A DNA stretch of 64,000 nucleotides from Aplectana chamaeleonis (lineage: Eukaryota > Nematoda > Chromadorea > Rhabditida > Cosmocercidae). The translations under genes were made by a program, and so were the position numbers. Below the pieces are notes generated by a model that was not told the DNA's origin, made no database searches, and worked only from the letters and a program-made list of their open reading frames with translations. The stretch lies in the NCBI GenBank assembly GCA_029168955.1, contig JAPDOI010000155.1, forward strand, positions 372,001 to 436,000, written 5' to 3'. Of the stretch, positions 12,901-22,723 are shown piece by piece (the first letter of the stretch is position 1; the number at the start of each line of letters is the position of its first letter).

Positions 12901-15732
12901 TTGGGCCAAATTCGAAGCCTGAACTTTCTTGTCTTTTGATGGTGGACGAGCCCACTCCACATCATCTGCAGCGATGATCTCTGATACAAAGAACATCAGC
13001 TGGCTTGAAACTGAATTTCAATCAATGAACATAATTATTCGGACTTATCTAGTCAAAAACATTGACTAAAGTGCTTGCTTTCATTGGTCAACCCTTTTCA
13101 TTACGTAAAATTGCATTTATTTCTTCCTCTGGATGTCGATGATTTTTGACTGCTCCGCATGAGACTGCGTTCTTTTTTTTGCGACGCTGTGCACGTGTGC
13201 ACGAACTGGCGTCTTTGGGTCCTAGAAACTCTAATTCTAGCCCATTTTTCCATGCGCTACCTTCATAATTTTTCAGCTGTTTTCTATCTAAGCTGATTTT
13301 TATAGTTTTTTTAGATAACGTTTTTCATCGCGACCAGTGCCTTCAAAGACAGTGTTCACGCTGAAACAATTTCTGATTTTTCCGCAGAAACGTGAGCTTC
13401 GGGGCCTACCGATGAGAACAGTGAAGAGAGACTCACGAAAAACAATCGGGAAGTGGATGAAATCGCGTGGGCCAGTCAACCCAATGGGCCACCCCCCTCC
13501 CGAACTAATCTTTTTCTAAGGAGCTTGAACACATGAACAACCTGTCAGCAGAGATCATGGCTTCGATAAGTAGCAGTGGATTGGGTGAATCATGTATCAC
13601 ATGGAAAGACATCATTCCTGCACATCGGTCAATCCTTACATTCTCAAAATTATGACATCACACAAGAGGTCCTGCTTAGGCGTAAAAAGTGCTTTCTCGT
13701 CACTTCGCGAAGTTCACCCTGACGCTGTTGTCACAGTGAGCTCCTTACCTATCATAACCTGTTGGAAGCTAAACATCCAGGACTTTTCTTGAACACTGCC
13801 TTTAAATGTATTATTTTATCGCACATAAGACGCACTCTTGAGGCAGCACTCAGATGTCGGTGCCTCGGCTCAGTCACCCAAGTTTGAGGTACTTCACCCT
13901 GCACAACGGCTGACGACCCCACCTAGCCGCTAGCGGCCCCGGCATGCTCGACGAGCATGCCGCGTGTCGGTTTGCCGACTGCGTCGAGTGTCGGCACCGG
14001 GCGCGCCGCATGAGAATGTCAGGCGACATGTAGCAATGGGACAAGTTACTCGCGATGTTGTGTATTATCGGCGCAAGTTACATGATACTTTATTCAAAAA
14101 TCCGGCCAAGTTACTCGTAACATTGCTTCAAGTCACTTGTGAACATAGAACAAGTTGCGTGAAGCCATCATGCAACTTGCTGTGAAGTCTCAGGTAACTT
14201 GTTCAGAAATTCCTGAAGAGTAGTTTGCACGCGTATATAATAGCTGCATAGCGGTTTCCCAAATTTATAATATGCAGATTAAGAAATGAAGACGGCACAC
14301 CTGCTTCAAAGTATTAGCCTCCTCGAGCACACTTTTGAGCATCTTTACGTCTCCGTAGACATTCTCACACTCATCATGGCTCGCGTGCTGTAAATAGGTA
14401 ATTGGTAAAGGCAATTAAACATGTCACTGTTCAAAGTATTCGCAAGTATTTTGGGTACTGAAAAATCTGTGGCCGTATTCGTAAAACATTGGGTGCTACC
14501 CATTGGGTGGTTAAGTCCAAACTCCACCCGCTGTTGAAGGAATTTTCGATGTTGCACCTTCCTGGGTACTGGCAGGTAGACTGGAAGACACCCGGCTACC
14601 TGTCGGGTAGACAGTAATGTTCCTAGCCACCGAGCGGGTGTACGGGAGAGTTACGCCTGCCTGCTACGTCGATCTCACCTTTCAGAAAATGATCAATATG
14701 TTACTGGATAGCAGCGCGCGCTCTGTCCGTCCACCCGCACAATCGAGGTCGGGCATGCTGTGCCCGCCGGACTGCAATGATAAAGGGTCCGCAGAGTTGA
14801 AGTTGCGGCGTTGCTCGCAGCGACGAACAGCACTGGGTGATGTAGTATCGATTACATTTGGCGATGATAGCGACCGACGCAGAGTGAAGGGCGACGGGGG
14901 GCACCGCAGAGTTTATTGACGCCGCGACGGCCCTGCATCACTGCCAGCGAGCGGCAACCGACGCGCCGACGATAATGTTTCGAAACATTTTTGTCGCCGC
15001 GTCAAGGTTGACGCTCGGCGACCAGTTGCCGGTCTCACCAACTCTGCAGACCCCTATAGCGGAGCTGAGACACAGCAGCGCTCTACGCAGCGGTCTCCAC
15101 TCCGTCTCTGCGGGCGGTCACTCATGCCTGTGTCTACTCTCACAGGTGTTGAAGAGAGGGCCGCTACTAATGAAATTTCGACAGCGGAGCCACAAAACTG
15201 GTTGACATATGCCGGGCACGGGGAGGTAGCGGTCCCTTCCTGCGCTCGCAGTTTCATGAATACGGCCAGTTGAGTAATCCTCGAGAAACAGCTTACTTTG
15301 TCCTTTTTCTGCGAGAAATCGACCAAACTGTCGCGCTTCTTGAGTGCTTTCTCGAGTGTATCTGTCCTGCCCTCCACTTCGATAATCTCAAAAACAGCTT
15401 TTGGTAGGCTCAACGAGGCCCTTAGTAATTTTAACCACATCTAGCAGTAACCTGCGCACCATCCATCTTTTCGAAAAAGAAACTCACTCGCTTCTGCAAA
15501 CTGCCAACAATTTTGCTCATGCTATCCAGCGTTGCTGGTCCGTCTTCCCAATCGTTTTCATCGAGTAACCGCTTTCGACTTTCCGATGCTATAAAAATCT
15601 TAAGGTCATTCAAGAAGTGTCGAAAAGCTCAGTTCATATTTGGATAAATATACCTTTCGATGTCATATTGATTATTGTTGCGTTGCAGTTCTGAGAATCT
15701 TCTAGATACCTTGAAGGACTTAAAAGAAGCTG
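9951..15732 (-). CDS. Spliced coiled-coil-like protein, C-terminal 175 codons, 5' end not found
   Basis: Six minus-strand exons join without a stop: 15732-15654, 15588-15452, 15386-15297, 14387-14301, 11094-11010 and 9997-9951 (79+137+90+87+85+47 = 525 nt, 175 codons with a TGA stop at 9951). All introns are GT-AG and phases agree at every junction. Acceptors include GATTTTCAG and CTTTTTCAG; the one at 15387 reads TTTTTGAG, which is atypical. Two introns are 65 bp. The protein is rich in K, E and L, with helical stretches such as TDTLEKALKKRDSLVDF, VKMLKSVLEEANTLKQ and QITGKLEVLEEAAREHENWQ. I recognise no family. A further 5' exon at 15981-15953 (EKGNDEIKA, phases compatible) is possible, though that segment also reads as a terminal exon. 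The three long introns hold several element insertions. Predicted helical; function unknown. Confidence 0.6.
10326..10378 (-). other. Cryptic or decayed exon in the last intron
   Basis: AAATTTTTACAG at its 5' side and AAG|GTTAGT at its 3' side look like splice sites. One frame ends with the coiled-coil-like NIKKDVEAVKNASK. Its 53-nt length and an in-frame TGA conflict with the phase of the neighbouring exons, so it is either a relic exon or a chance match. Confidence 0.25.
10495..10978. mobile_element. TTAA-flanked MITE (AGGCAC type)
   Basis: Flanked on both sides by TTAA (10491-10494 and 10979-10982), with ends AGGCACTGTAC and ...CTGCGCCT. It shares internal sequence with 50419-50892 (GACAACTCGTCC, ATAACTC, TGTGATCAGCGT, CTCCAAGATAA), so it is a diverged copy of the same family. 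It sits inside the last intron of the 9951-15732 gene and carries no transposase. Confidence 0.85.
11707..12136. mobile_element. Foldback MITE, TACAGTACCGAGC family (diverged)
   Basis: The left arm (11707-11790) reads TACAATATCGGACA, then TTTTTTGCAAAAAAAGCG and TTTGCGGCG. The right arm (12030-12136) is its inverse and ends TCTCGGTACTATA. It is the most diverged of three copies; the others are 37620-38105 and 38624-39121. It lies in the 3.2-kb intron of the coiled-coil gene. Confidence 0.75.
12190..12775. repeat. G-rich ~83-bp tandem repeats with inverted left copy
   Basis: Units containing GTATCGAyCGGGTGGGTG, then TTGGGGGGTGTTGGAGGG and ATACACCGrnTGATTTTC, repeat at about 12514, 12579 and 12662. 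An inverted copy at 12230-12330 reads CACCCCCCAACACCCACC. The block is therefore a foldback with an internal tandem expansion. ORFs across it are by-products of the repeat. Confidence 0.75.
12794..13342. mobile_element. TTAA-flanked MITE, AGGCAGTGG subfamily, copy 1
   Basis: Begins TTAA|AGGCAGTGGCCGCG (TTAA at 12790-12793) and ends CGCGACCAGTGCCT|TCAA. It is clearly homologous along its length to 29001-29547: both carry AACTTTCTTGTCTTTTGATG, TAGTCAAAAACATTGACT and GTGCACGTGTGCACGAACT. It abuts the next element across a single TCAA/TTAA site. No coding capacity. Confidence 0.9.
13347..13801. mobile_element. TTAA-flanked MITE, GGGCCACCCC subfamily, copy 1
   Basis: Runs from AGACAGTGTTCACG to TTGAACACTGCCT|TTAA. 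It matches 52659-53120 over its whole length (CAGTCAACCCATTGGGCCAC, ACACAAGAGGTCCTGCTTAG) and, inverted and more diverged, part of 42228-42751. Its left end shares its TTAA (here TCAA) with the preceding element. Confidence 0.9.
13806..14300. repeat. Intronic repeat debris with perfect hairpin
   Basis: Contains a perfect hairpin at 13942-13962 (GGCATGCTCG, A, CGAGCATGCC) followed by GTCGG-rich sequence that resembles 23040-23110. Degenerate CAAGTTACTCGyrATGTT repeats follow at 14040-14205. Probably an old inserted element; no boundary could be fixed. Confidence 0.5.
14469..15269. mobile_element. Non-autonomous TIR element in an intron (GGCCGTATTC ends)
   Basis: Left end TGGCCGTATTCGTAAAAC at 14470; right end GTTTCATGAATACGGCCA at 15251-15268, which is its inverse with two mismatches. 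The GC-rich interior of about 800 bp has no credible ORF. It occupies nearly all of the 909-bp intron between exons 15386-15297 and 14387-14301. Confidence 0.7.
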
Positions 15733-16109
15733 CTAGACAGGACACTTGAAAAATGGGGAAAGATGATGTAATAATATGGAAACATGAAAGAAGTAGCCAC
15801 TGGTCTTCAGACCAAAATATATAATGATAAAGTTCAGTCGAAAAACTTTATGTAGGAAGAACGTCAAGCACGAATATTATTATACATACAACAACATGAA
15901 TATATACATGATAACGAAATATCACTGTGATTTCTTGTCAATTGAGGAACACCGCTTTGATCTCATCGTTACCCTTCTCGCCTGAAAACAGCAGCTTACA
16001 AAATTGTAGATAATATTGAATTGACACATATTTACTTGGGTTTTTCGGAAAAAAAGCTCAGACAGAAGCTCGACTCCCTAGCCGATCAGCCCATTTTCCC
16101 GAAGACGTG

Positions 16110-16745
16110 ATAAGCACGTGCTCATGAAAGCGTGCCCAACTTGGGAAGAAGGGCATGATGACGCCCATCACTGGCGAAGCGTGCACCCCAAAAATAGTTT
16201 AATCTCTGATTTCATTGATAAGTCTAGCCAGTATATAAGGCGACTGCTCACTAGGCATTTTGGCCGGCCCTATAAGGTTACCGGAAGTCACTCTACAGAG
16301 ACCAGCACATTTTTGGCACCTGAGGGGAAATTTCCCACCGTGGGGAAGGACGAGGTGGAGTGAGTGCCTCACCTCAAATTGTTGGGATCTTCTACGGAAC
16401 GGTCTGCGGTGAGGGGCCAATCTTGACCCAGCGGTCTGACAATAGACTGGCGGATCGCAGTCATGTGATTGCTCGACAGCGGAGGTGCCAGGTAGTAGCC
16501 AGAAGTCTGCCAGCTGTCGGCCAGAATCCAAGCGGAGCGATGTCAGGGTTCCGGCTAAAAGCTGGCGGACAACGGGAATGTTTTTGCTCACCAGGTGAAT
16601 GCCGGCGGTTCGGCAATTCCATTGTCTGAGGGGTTAAGCAGAGTTGCAACGCGACGCGATGAGACGAAGGGCCAACATATCGATAGGTCGCCGCGATGCG
16701 GGTACCCATTATAAGGTCGCTTCGCGCCCTGATGTAACTCTGCTC
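16110..16745. repeat. GC-rich dispersed repeat (CTGGCGG / CCATTGTCTGAG type)
   Basis: Contains TTTTGCTCACCAGGTGA and CGGCAATTCCATTGTCTGAG. These match the inner ends of the palindrome arms (52075-52126 and the inverse at 53747-53800) and, more loosely, 45700-46030. The ORFs here are shadows of GC-rich sequence. Confidence 0.55.
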
Positions 16746-16784
16746 AATCAGGTAGCTTGGATAGAGTCAAAGATTTCACCTAAG

Positions 16785-17030
16785 CTCACATAAGAAGACA
16801 TCAGGGAGGGCTGCTAATCAACAATCTAAAACTGTGCCTGCAAATAACGACAGATTCTACGGCAGTCAAAAGACAGTTCCATGACCGTATCCTACCATTC
16901 TTTAAAAAAATGGAAAACGACGTCAGTACTATTATCAACGCCCTGAAGAACTATCCTGGGCCACTTAGTGTATTTTCATCCAACAGAAAGAACGTAAAAC
17001 CGACCAGGAAAGACTTAATTTTCAGAAAAA
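16785..17030 (+). CDS. Candidate plus-strand exon, unrecognised
   Basis: An open plus-strand frame without a start codon runs from about 16785 to a TAG at 17030. Its centre reads like protein (AVKRQFHDRILPFFKKMEND, then VSTIINALKNYPGPLSVF), and the opposite strand is not protein-like there. A possible acceptor (AACGACAG) precedes it at about 16851, and CTA|GTAATT near the end could be a donor. It is antisense to the neighbouring candidate genes. It could equally be a decayed exon. No family recognised. Confidence 0.3.
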
Positions 17031-17159
17031 CTACCTAGTAATTTGCGACAGTGTTGTCGTCATTCATCTGCTTCCCAGCGTAGATCGCTCGTTGTCGAGG
17101 CGGAGGATTGCTTCCTGCTCTTCTACCTGAAAAAATATCCCATTGATTGATCACCCACA

Positions 17160-17854
17160 TCACCACTTGATCTCGTGGCTGATTTCCATATCACCACTTG
17201 GTCTTGTGGTCTCAGCGGGGAACTCAGTAATATAATTCTCGTCCAACAGCTTCTTGTACGCTTTTACCGCCTCTCCCATCTTGTTTGATTTTCGTTCCTG
17301 GGTTTCTGCGAAATCGGAAGTCGTTGGCTCGGACTTGACCAAATAGCGAACCTCTTCAAAGCTCTCACTGATATGCATTGATTTACTCTTCGAATTATTT
17401 GTTGGCTTCAGAACATACCGATGCTCGGTGAGAAGTTGAGATGCCTCAGGGTTTGAGACATTTACGGGATCCTAGAAACGACACATCGGTCAAAATAAGA
17501 GCAGGATTCAAGGTATGGAAAACTTGCCATCCCTTCTTGATCAAGTTTCTTAATGAGGTGGGAGTTGAATTGTGCTGCTGTTCTGTCACGAACTCGAACA
17601 GAACGCCGCCACCTTCGTAGTCTATCATGCTCCTCAAGCCAGGCAGATTCCTCATGGCCATGTCCTTGAACAGTTCTTGGCTTTCTCGAAAGCTGTCGAA
17701 ATATACAACCACTGTCATCGGCCATCGCTCTATGAACACAGCAGGAAAACATGCTCGTCCCTGGGGTAGATGTGAAGCAGTCCTTGAACAAAGAGTAGTT
17801 GGAGAAAGCATTTTCATCGAGAAACACGAGAAGAACGCGGTTGATTTCTTCGCA
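17160..17854 (-). CDS. Candidate spliced minus-strand gene, two exons, frame uncertain
   Basis: Exon 17854-17528 follows a good acceptor (TTCTGTTTGCAG). A 56-bp intron with a GC donor (ATG|GCAAGT) and a TTTCTAG acceptor leads to 17471-17160, keeping frame from CEEINRVLLVFLDENAFSNY through QEGM to DPVNVSNPEASQLL and ending in a TGA. The second exon is charged and helical (ERKSNKMGEAVKAYKKLLDE). Between about 17750 and 17550 another frame looks more protein-like (MTVVVYFDSFRESQELFKDM, then GGGVLFEFVTEQQ), so a frameshift, an unrecognised intron or pseudogenisation is possible. The 3' end of the second exon contains two monomers of the 31-bp repeat found at 19.85 kb. A further exon-like piece (VEEQEAILRLDNERSTLGSR, stop) follows an ATTTTTTCAG acceptor at about 17128. 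Function unknown. Confidence 0.4.
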
Positions 17855-18079
17855 CTGCAAACAGAACATGCTAGGTTACTCTATGCAGTCTACTCAGCTG
17901 ATAGTCAGCAAAGACTGGTTAGGCCAATTATCTTGGAAAAAATTCGATCAGCGATGCGATCCACATTCCTTCACGCAATCGGCGGTTTTTTTACCCCCAC
18001 ACACCTTCTCAAATACTCGCAGCTTAGTAGGTCAGCACGAGGGGATTACTAACACAGTTACTCGTCGAGGTGTAAGCCC

Positions 18080-18295
18080 CTTCCGTTCCCCAACTGCTGC
18101 CCAGGGCAGCACGTTGTGTCCTCTTGCTCCGCTCACTGCCCCAACTGCTGCTCGTATAGTGCCCGCACGTGCTGTTATGGTCGCCCCAACTGTTCCAGTC
18201 ATCTCCCCAACTGCTGCTCCTCATTGTGGCCCCAACTGCCGCTGTTCTTTCCTAAATTGCTGCTCATCATGGCCCCGATTGCTGCTGTTCATTCA
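18080..18295. repeat. Short CCCCAACTGCTGCTC tandem repeats
   Basis: CCCCAACTGyyGCTs recurs at about 18088, 18138, 18184, 18208, 18229 and 18271, with spacings near multiples of 21-25 bp. ORFs on both strands through it (for example 18116-18319 plus) are low-complexity by-products. 18296-18770 shows nothing recognisable. Confidence 0.65.
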
Positions 18296-18773
18296 ATATC
18301 TTTCCCTTCTTTCTCATAAAACTTCTCCCGCAGGGGATATGTCGAGCTCAGCAGCAGTGCTGGTTCGACCTATCAGAAATAGAGACCTCATTGAGGCTCA
18401 TTCATATCTACAACGGCTGATTCATACTTGATTATATCCAGCGATCTTCGCCTCAGTTGTAGGAAATGATGCTGGCACGAAGGGCTGTCTCATGCTCACC
18501 CCAGGCGGCCTCGTATCTAGCACGAGTTTGCGAGGGCCGTTCAACACAGGCCTCGGTCAGTAGTAATTGTGAGCCTCCTAAAACATTTCTTGACACAGAA
18601 TTTCTCTATACCTTGAGCAGGAATCTATTTTCACTCGGTTTCGTGACTGTAGATATGTGAATTAGGCGTGATAAGCTGTTTCTCTCGTTTCGAAAGAGGA
18701 ATTATGACTTTCTTTGTACAAAATGTTGTATCCACATATTCTAAGTATGAAGTTCTCCTCAAAGAATTCTTAA

Positions 18774-19210
18774 AGCCAGTGTCCACGATAAATTTCGTCC
18801 TCGGTTTTTTACCGGAAATCGAAACTGCAGGGTCTCATTCGAGCACAGGGGTCGGAAGAACGAACGAAAACGAGCCAGAAAGAGCTCCGTACGGCTCCGA
18901 AGTCCGCTCGCGCTAGCCCTTCCGCTCGCGGACGAGTTTTCCGAGGAACAGTTTGGTCCGTTTCTACACTAGCATTGGAGCGCGAGCGCGGCTGAGTTTT
19001 AGCATTGGAACGCATCTGTACACGCTGCCTACTTCAGGCCCATGCCTGCGCAACTCATCCACCGTTGAAATGTGGCTTTCAAGAAGAAGAGCTGATTTTT
19101 GATGTTTCGTAGCGTTTTTCATGATTCTTTCTTCATTGATGAAACAGTCGTACTCTAAACCTTAGTTTTCTAGTGGAAACTCGAAAAGATTTTTATCGTG
19201 GACACTGCCT
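18774..19210. mobile_element. TTAA-flanked MITE, AGGCAGTG family
   Basis: Both sides carry TTAA (18770-18773, 19211-19214). Left end AGCCAGTGTCCACGATAAAT; right end TTATCGTGGACACTGCCT, giving a terminal inverted repeat of about 20 bp. The interior has inverted AGAGCTCC / CCGCTCGCG motifs. No transposase. Confidence 0.88.
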
Positions 19211-19280
19211 TTAACTCGCTGAAGTTCACACTGCTTAAAGAAATGTTCAAACGGAATTCAAATATCAGAGTATTCATCAT

Positions 19281-19619
19281 TTATTGGTCTCTCTGTAAAT
19301 GGTGATTTCTTTTCTTCCAGAAAACAACGATTTTAGAATTTCTTGGAATTTTTTTTCTTTTTTCTAAGTTATTGTCGTGAACATTTTTCGGAAAGGTCCA
19401 AATTATTAATTTCATTGGAAAGTATCTTTTGAGAACGTTCTCGGTTTTGAGTTCTGTGAGTATTGTGCTTTTCGTGAAGAAAAGTGTGTATTCCCCATTT
19501 CGCTTAATTTTTGCAAACCATCGCCGCTCAGCATTTGAAAAATACAAGTCTTCGTCCAAAACCAAAACAACTGGTTTTTCTATAGAAAATGCGACAAAAG
19601 TGAGTTCATGGAAACGCAT
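19281..19619 (-). CDS. Hypothetical ORF, 112 codons
   Basis: A single open frame from ATG with ordinary-looking codon use (MRFHELTFVAFSIEKPVVLV near the start), becoming basic and low-complexity at the C-terminus (NLEKRKKIPRNSKIVVFW). No family recognised, no splice-site support, and AT-rich surroundings. It may be chance or an inactive element ORF. Confidence 0.22.
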   Translation of the reverse strand: MRFHELTFVAFSIEKPVVLVLDEDLYFSNAERRWFAKIKRNGEYTLFFTKSTILTELKTENVLKRYFPMKLIIWTFPKNVHDNNLEKRKKIPRNSKIVVFWKKRNHHLQRDQ

Positions 19620-19685
19620 TTCAGAGTGAGAAAGTGATTTTTTGAAATTTCCAACTTACACCTTCCAGAATTAGAGAGACAATAT

Positions 19686-19811
19686 GTTGCAAATCTGGAA
19701 GAACACGCTGAATAAATCATTTCAGAAGAGGCGAACACCACTCAAATTTTTGGCCGGTTTCACACAACCACCACCCGATGAGAATGACGAATCATTCCTT
19801 TTTCCAGAATA
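19686..19811 (+). CDS. Candidate terminal exon or small ORF
   Basis: ATG at 19684-19686 opens a short frame that includes KRRTPLKFLAGFTQPPPDEN and ends in TAA. An acceptor-like ATCATTTCAG precedes KRRTPL. A second frame just upstream (LERQYVANLEEHAE, stop) is also open. Too short to be sure; either could be the last exon of a plus-strand gene whose other exons I cannot find. Confidence 0.22.
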
Positions 19812-19852
19812 ATTTATGATTTTAGTTTTTTTAGGTTTTAATTTTCTAAAAA

Positions 19853-20475
19853 TCACCTGATCTCGTGTCTAATCTCCACATCACCACTTGGTCTCGTGGC
19901 TAATTTTCACAAAATCACCTGATCTCGCGGCTTTTTCACAAAATCATTTGATCTCGCGGCTAATTTTCACTAAGCCACTTGATCTCGTGGCTAATTTTCC
20001 CAAAATCACCTGATCTCGTGGCTAATTTCCACTAAGCCACTTGCTCTCGTGGCTAATTTTCACAAAGCCACTTGATCTCGTGGCTAATTTTCACGAAACC
20101 ACTTGGTACGTTGGCTAATTTTCACAAAACCAGTTGGCACCGTGTCTAATTTTCACAAAACCACTAGGTACCGTGGCCAATTTTTACAAAATCATTTGAT
20201 CTCGTACCTAATTTTCACAAAACAACTTGGTACGTTGGCTAATTTTCACAATACCAGTTGGCGCCGTGGCTAATTTTCACAAAGCCACTTGGTCTCGTGG
20301 CTAATTTTCCCAAAATCATTTGATCTCGTGGCTAATTCTCACAAAGCCACTTGGTCTCGTGGCTAATTTTCCCAAAATCATTTGATCTCGTGGCTAATTC
20401 TCACAAAGCCACTTGGTCTCGTGGCTAATTTTCACAAAGCCACTTGGTTCCGCGGCCATTTTTATATCACCAGTT
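19853..20475. repeat. 31-bp minisatellite (CACTTGGTCTCGTGGCTAAT)
   Basis: About 20 tandem copies of a 31-bp monomer, CACTTGrTCTCGTGGCTAAT followed by TTTCACAAAgC, with substitutions but few indels. Two inverted-sense monomers occur in the candidate exon at 17160-17215, and a decayed block follows at 20986-21410. Confidence 0.93.
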
Positions 20476-20985
20476 AAGCATCAGAAGCCTTCGAACGATA
20501 CTCATTAAGAATGAACTTTTCTATTTTTCCATCTATTCGTGCAGAACGTGAAGAGCGAAAGTCATTATGAACGATTCAGATTTCCAGAAGTTTTTGAGCA
20601 TTCATCCATCATTCGAGAATAAACTTCCTTCGAATCGAACTCGCAGAAAGGTCATTCGGGGGGCTCAACACAATGGAGGAATCTGTTTCCAGTTTTACCA
20701 AAGACGACGCTAGATTCCTTGTAGTTCGGTATGAATATCCGATTCGGCTTATTAACCACTTTCCGATTTTCGAGGATTGGAGGTAGATTTCAGAAGGTTC
20801 AATATCATTACATCACCGTATTTCTGAGAATATTCAGCAAAAACAACGTCGGATTCTGATTAGCGTTTCAAAGACACTTAGGTTTCAATTAAAGTTGGAA
20901 CATCAACTTGACCATCTTATACCTACAGCAACTTTTAGGCAAACTGAAAGCGAACTTTGCATTTATGTTGAGCACCCTAATAGTC
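20476..20985. other. Spacer between minisatellite blocks
   Basis: Mostly unrecognised. A plus-strand frame after the acceptor-like TTCGTGCAG at about 20545 reads NVKSESHYERFRFPEVFEHS and stops about 75 nt later. It could be a terminal exon, but nothing else supports a gene here. Confidence 0.3.
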
Positions 20986-21410
20986 TCTCCTGATCACTTG
21001 GTCTCACGGCTAAATACATCGCCGCTTGATCTCCCGGCTAACTTTCGCCTCTACCTTTAGTCTCCTGGCTAATTACCTCGTCACTTAGTCTCGTGACCAT
21101 GTCCCTCTACACTTCATCTTGTGGCTGATTTTCACATCATCACTCGGTCTCACGGCTAACTACTTTGAGACCAGCCCTGCCTCTTAGTCTCGCGTATAAT
21201 TTCACCTCAGCATTCGGTCTCATGGCTACTTATTTTGAGACTTTATCTCACGGCAGGTGAACCTTGCCCCTCAAGTCTCCTGGCTTCCCACATGACTTCG
21301 CGGCTAACTTCCGCCTCACCACTTGGTCCTGTTGTTATCTGCCTTGCCTTTTGCTCTCATGGATAATTTTCACATCATCAATTGATCTCGCTGCTAATTT
21401 TTTACTAAAG
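20986..21410. repeat. Decayed copies of the 31-bp minisatellite
   Basis: TCACTTGGTCTCACGGCTAA, CTTGATCTCCCGGCTAACTT, CACTTAGTCTCGTGACC and similar pieces keep the monomer order with heavy divergence. 21411-21930 beyond it shows nothing recognisable. Confidence 0.75.
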
Positions 21411-21930
21411 AAGCGAACTCTTTAGAAAGCAAGCGATCCACAACCAGTCAATAACCCATGCAGTAACATAACCTGGTAGATACTATCGTACTGAATCATC
21501 GCCTAGAGATCACTTCGCTAAAAACACATACAAAAATCCTATTTGGATTGAACGTCGCACTCTTCCAATCCTTGTTTTCAGTCTGCCAGAAATATCATCT
21601 CCGAAAACATTTTGTTCATCTGAAATAACATAGGGTACCTGAGATCTCTACACAAATTCAGCGAGTACAGCTACGGAGCATCGAGGGCGAAAGATTTTCT
21701 CGCTTTGGGCCACGTTCTCCTACCCTTACCCGATTATAACAATTATAATGGCTCGTACGATCATATGGGAGAGTAGAAGGTAGCCGATCACTAAATTGGC
21801 TTCTTCAAATAAGGCGAATGACCGAAATTCGAATATGTCTACCTCGAAACCGATCAGCTGGTCATACTGGCGGAAACCGCTTTTCTTGGCCCGAGATCGA
21901 TGGGACTCCTAGAAATTTAGCGACACCGTA

Positions 21931-22263
21931 TACAGTTTACCGCAATGTTAAAAGGTCATGGTGCGGTTGCGGCCAACACATTAATACTACGGTGGAAAAT
22001 CTGGCGGTTTGCCACAATTCGTCATCGATCGACAGCACACCTGATATTCTGGGTGAGTTACGGCGTTTCTTCTCTTTTGCAATAATAAAAGAGTCAGAAA
22101 CAGAGACAAAGCAGAAGCAGACAAGAAAATCAAATCGTAGCTCACCAACATTATCTATTGTGCTGTCGATCGATGAAGAAACCTGGCAAAGGATTTCCAC
22201 CGTAGTATTAGTGTGTTGACCGCAACCACACCATGGCCTTAGAACATTGCGGTAAACCATGTA
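21931..22263. mobile_element. TA-flanked MITE, TACAGTTkACCGCAATGTT family, copy 1
   Basis: Left end TACAGTTTACCGCAATGTTA; right end AACATTGCGGTAAACCATGTA, an inverted repeat that continues inward (CATGGTGCGGTTGCGG against CCGCAACCACACCATGG; CATCGATCGACAGCAC inverted). TA duplications and a TACAGT start are typical of Tc1/mariner-related ends (family knowledge). A second copy is at 26951-27190. Confidence 0.88.
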
Positions 22264-22429
22264 TACCCACTGCAGCCTACCTTAATCTCTGAAAAATCGA
22301 GGAATGGACTTCAGATTCGTATTAGAAACGCCAGGTAGAGCACAGAAAAAAAAATTGAGCTTAATCAATAGAAGTATGAAGTATTGAAGTATCCAAAAAT
22401 CGTCAAAATCGCGTTTGGCCCTTTAAAGT

Positions 22430-22684
22430 TACTGTGCTTATCTGGGCCAAATTCCGGTCCGGCATTGCGTCTCGACGCGCATTGCGGCCGCACGCGCTCG
22501 AGTCAGTCGGATTTCCAGCGCCAAAGCCGACTCGATGTGGCTTTTTTACACAATTTCCTTCAATTTTTCTCAGTTCCCAGCTTCCAAAACCCACCTAGAG
22601 TCAGCAGATCGGCGGCTGCGATGCGGCCGCAAAGCGTGTCGAGACGCAATTGCGGACCGGAATTTGGCCCAGATAAGCACAGTA
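22430..22684. mobile_element. Foldback MITE, TACTGTGCTTATCTGGGCC ends
   Basis: TACTGTGCTTATCTGGGCCA at the left mirrors GGCCCAGATAAGCACAGTA at the right. The arms continue (AATTCCGGTCC / GGACCGGAATT; CGTCTCGACGCG / GTGTCGAGACG; GCGGCCGC in both), leaving a loop of about 110 bp. ORFs on both strands are shadows of the inverted repeat. Confidence 0.9.
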
Positions 22685-22723
22685 CCTGTATGGGAAGCTT
22701 TGAATGAAACACTAAGACAATTG

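Noticed and set aside
17446..17817. 123-codon minus ORF as an independent single-exon gene
   Set aside because: It crosses the 56-bp intron and its acceptor; kept only as a possible alternative frame within the candidate spliced gene.
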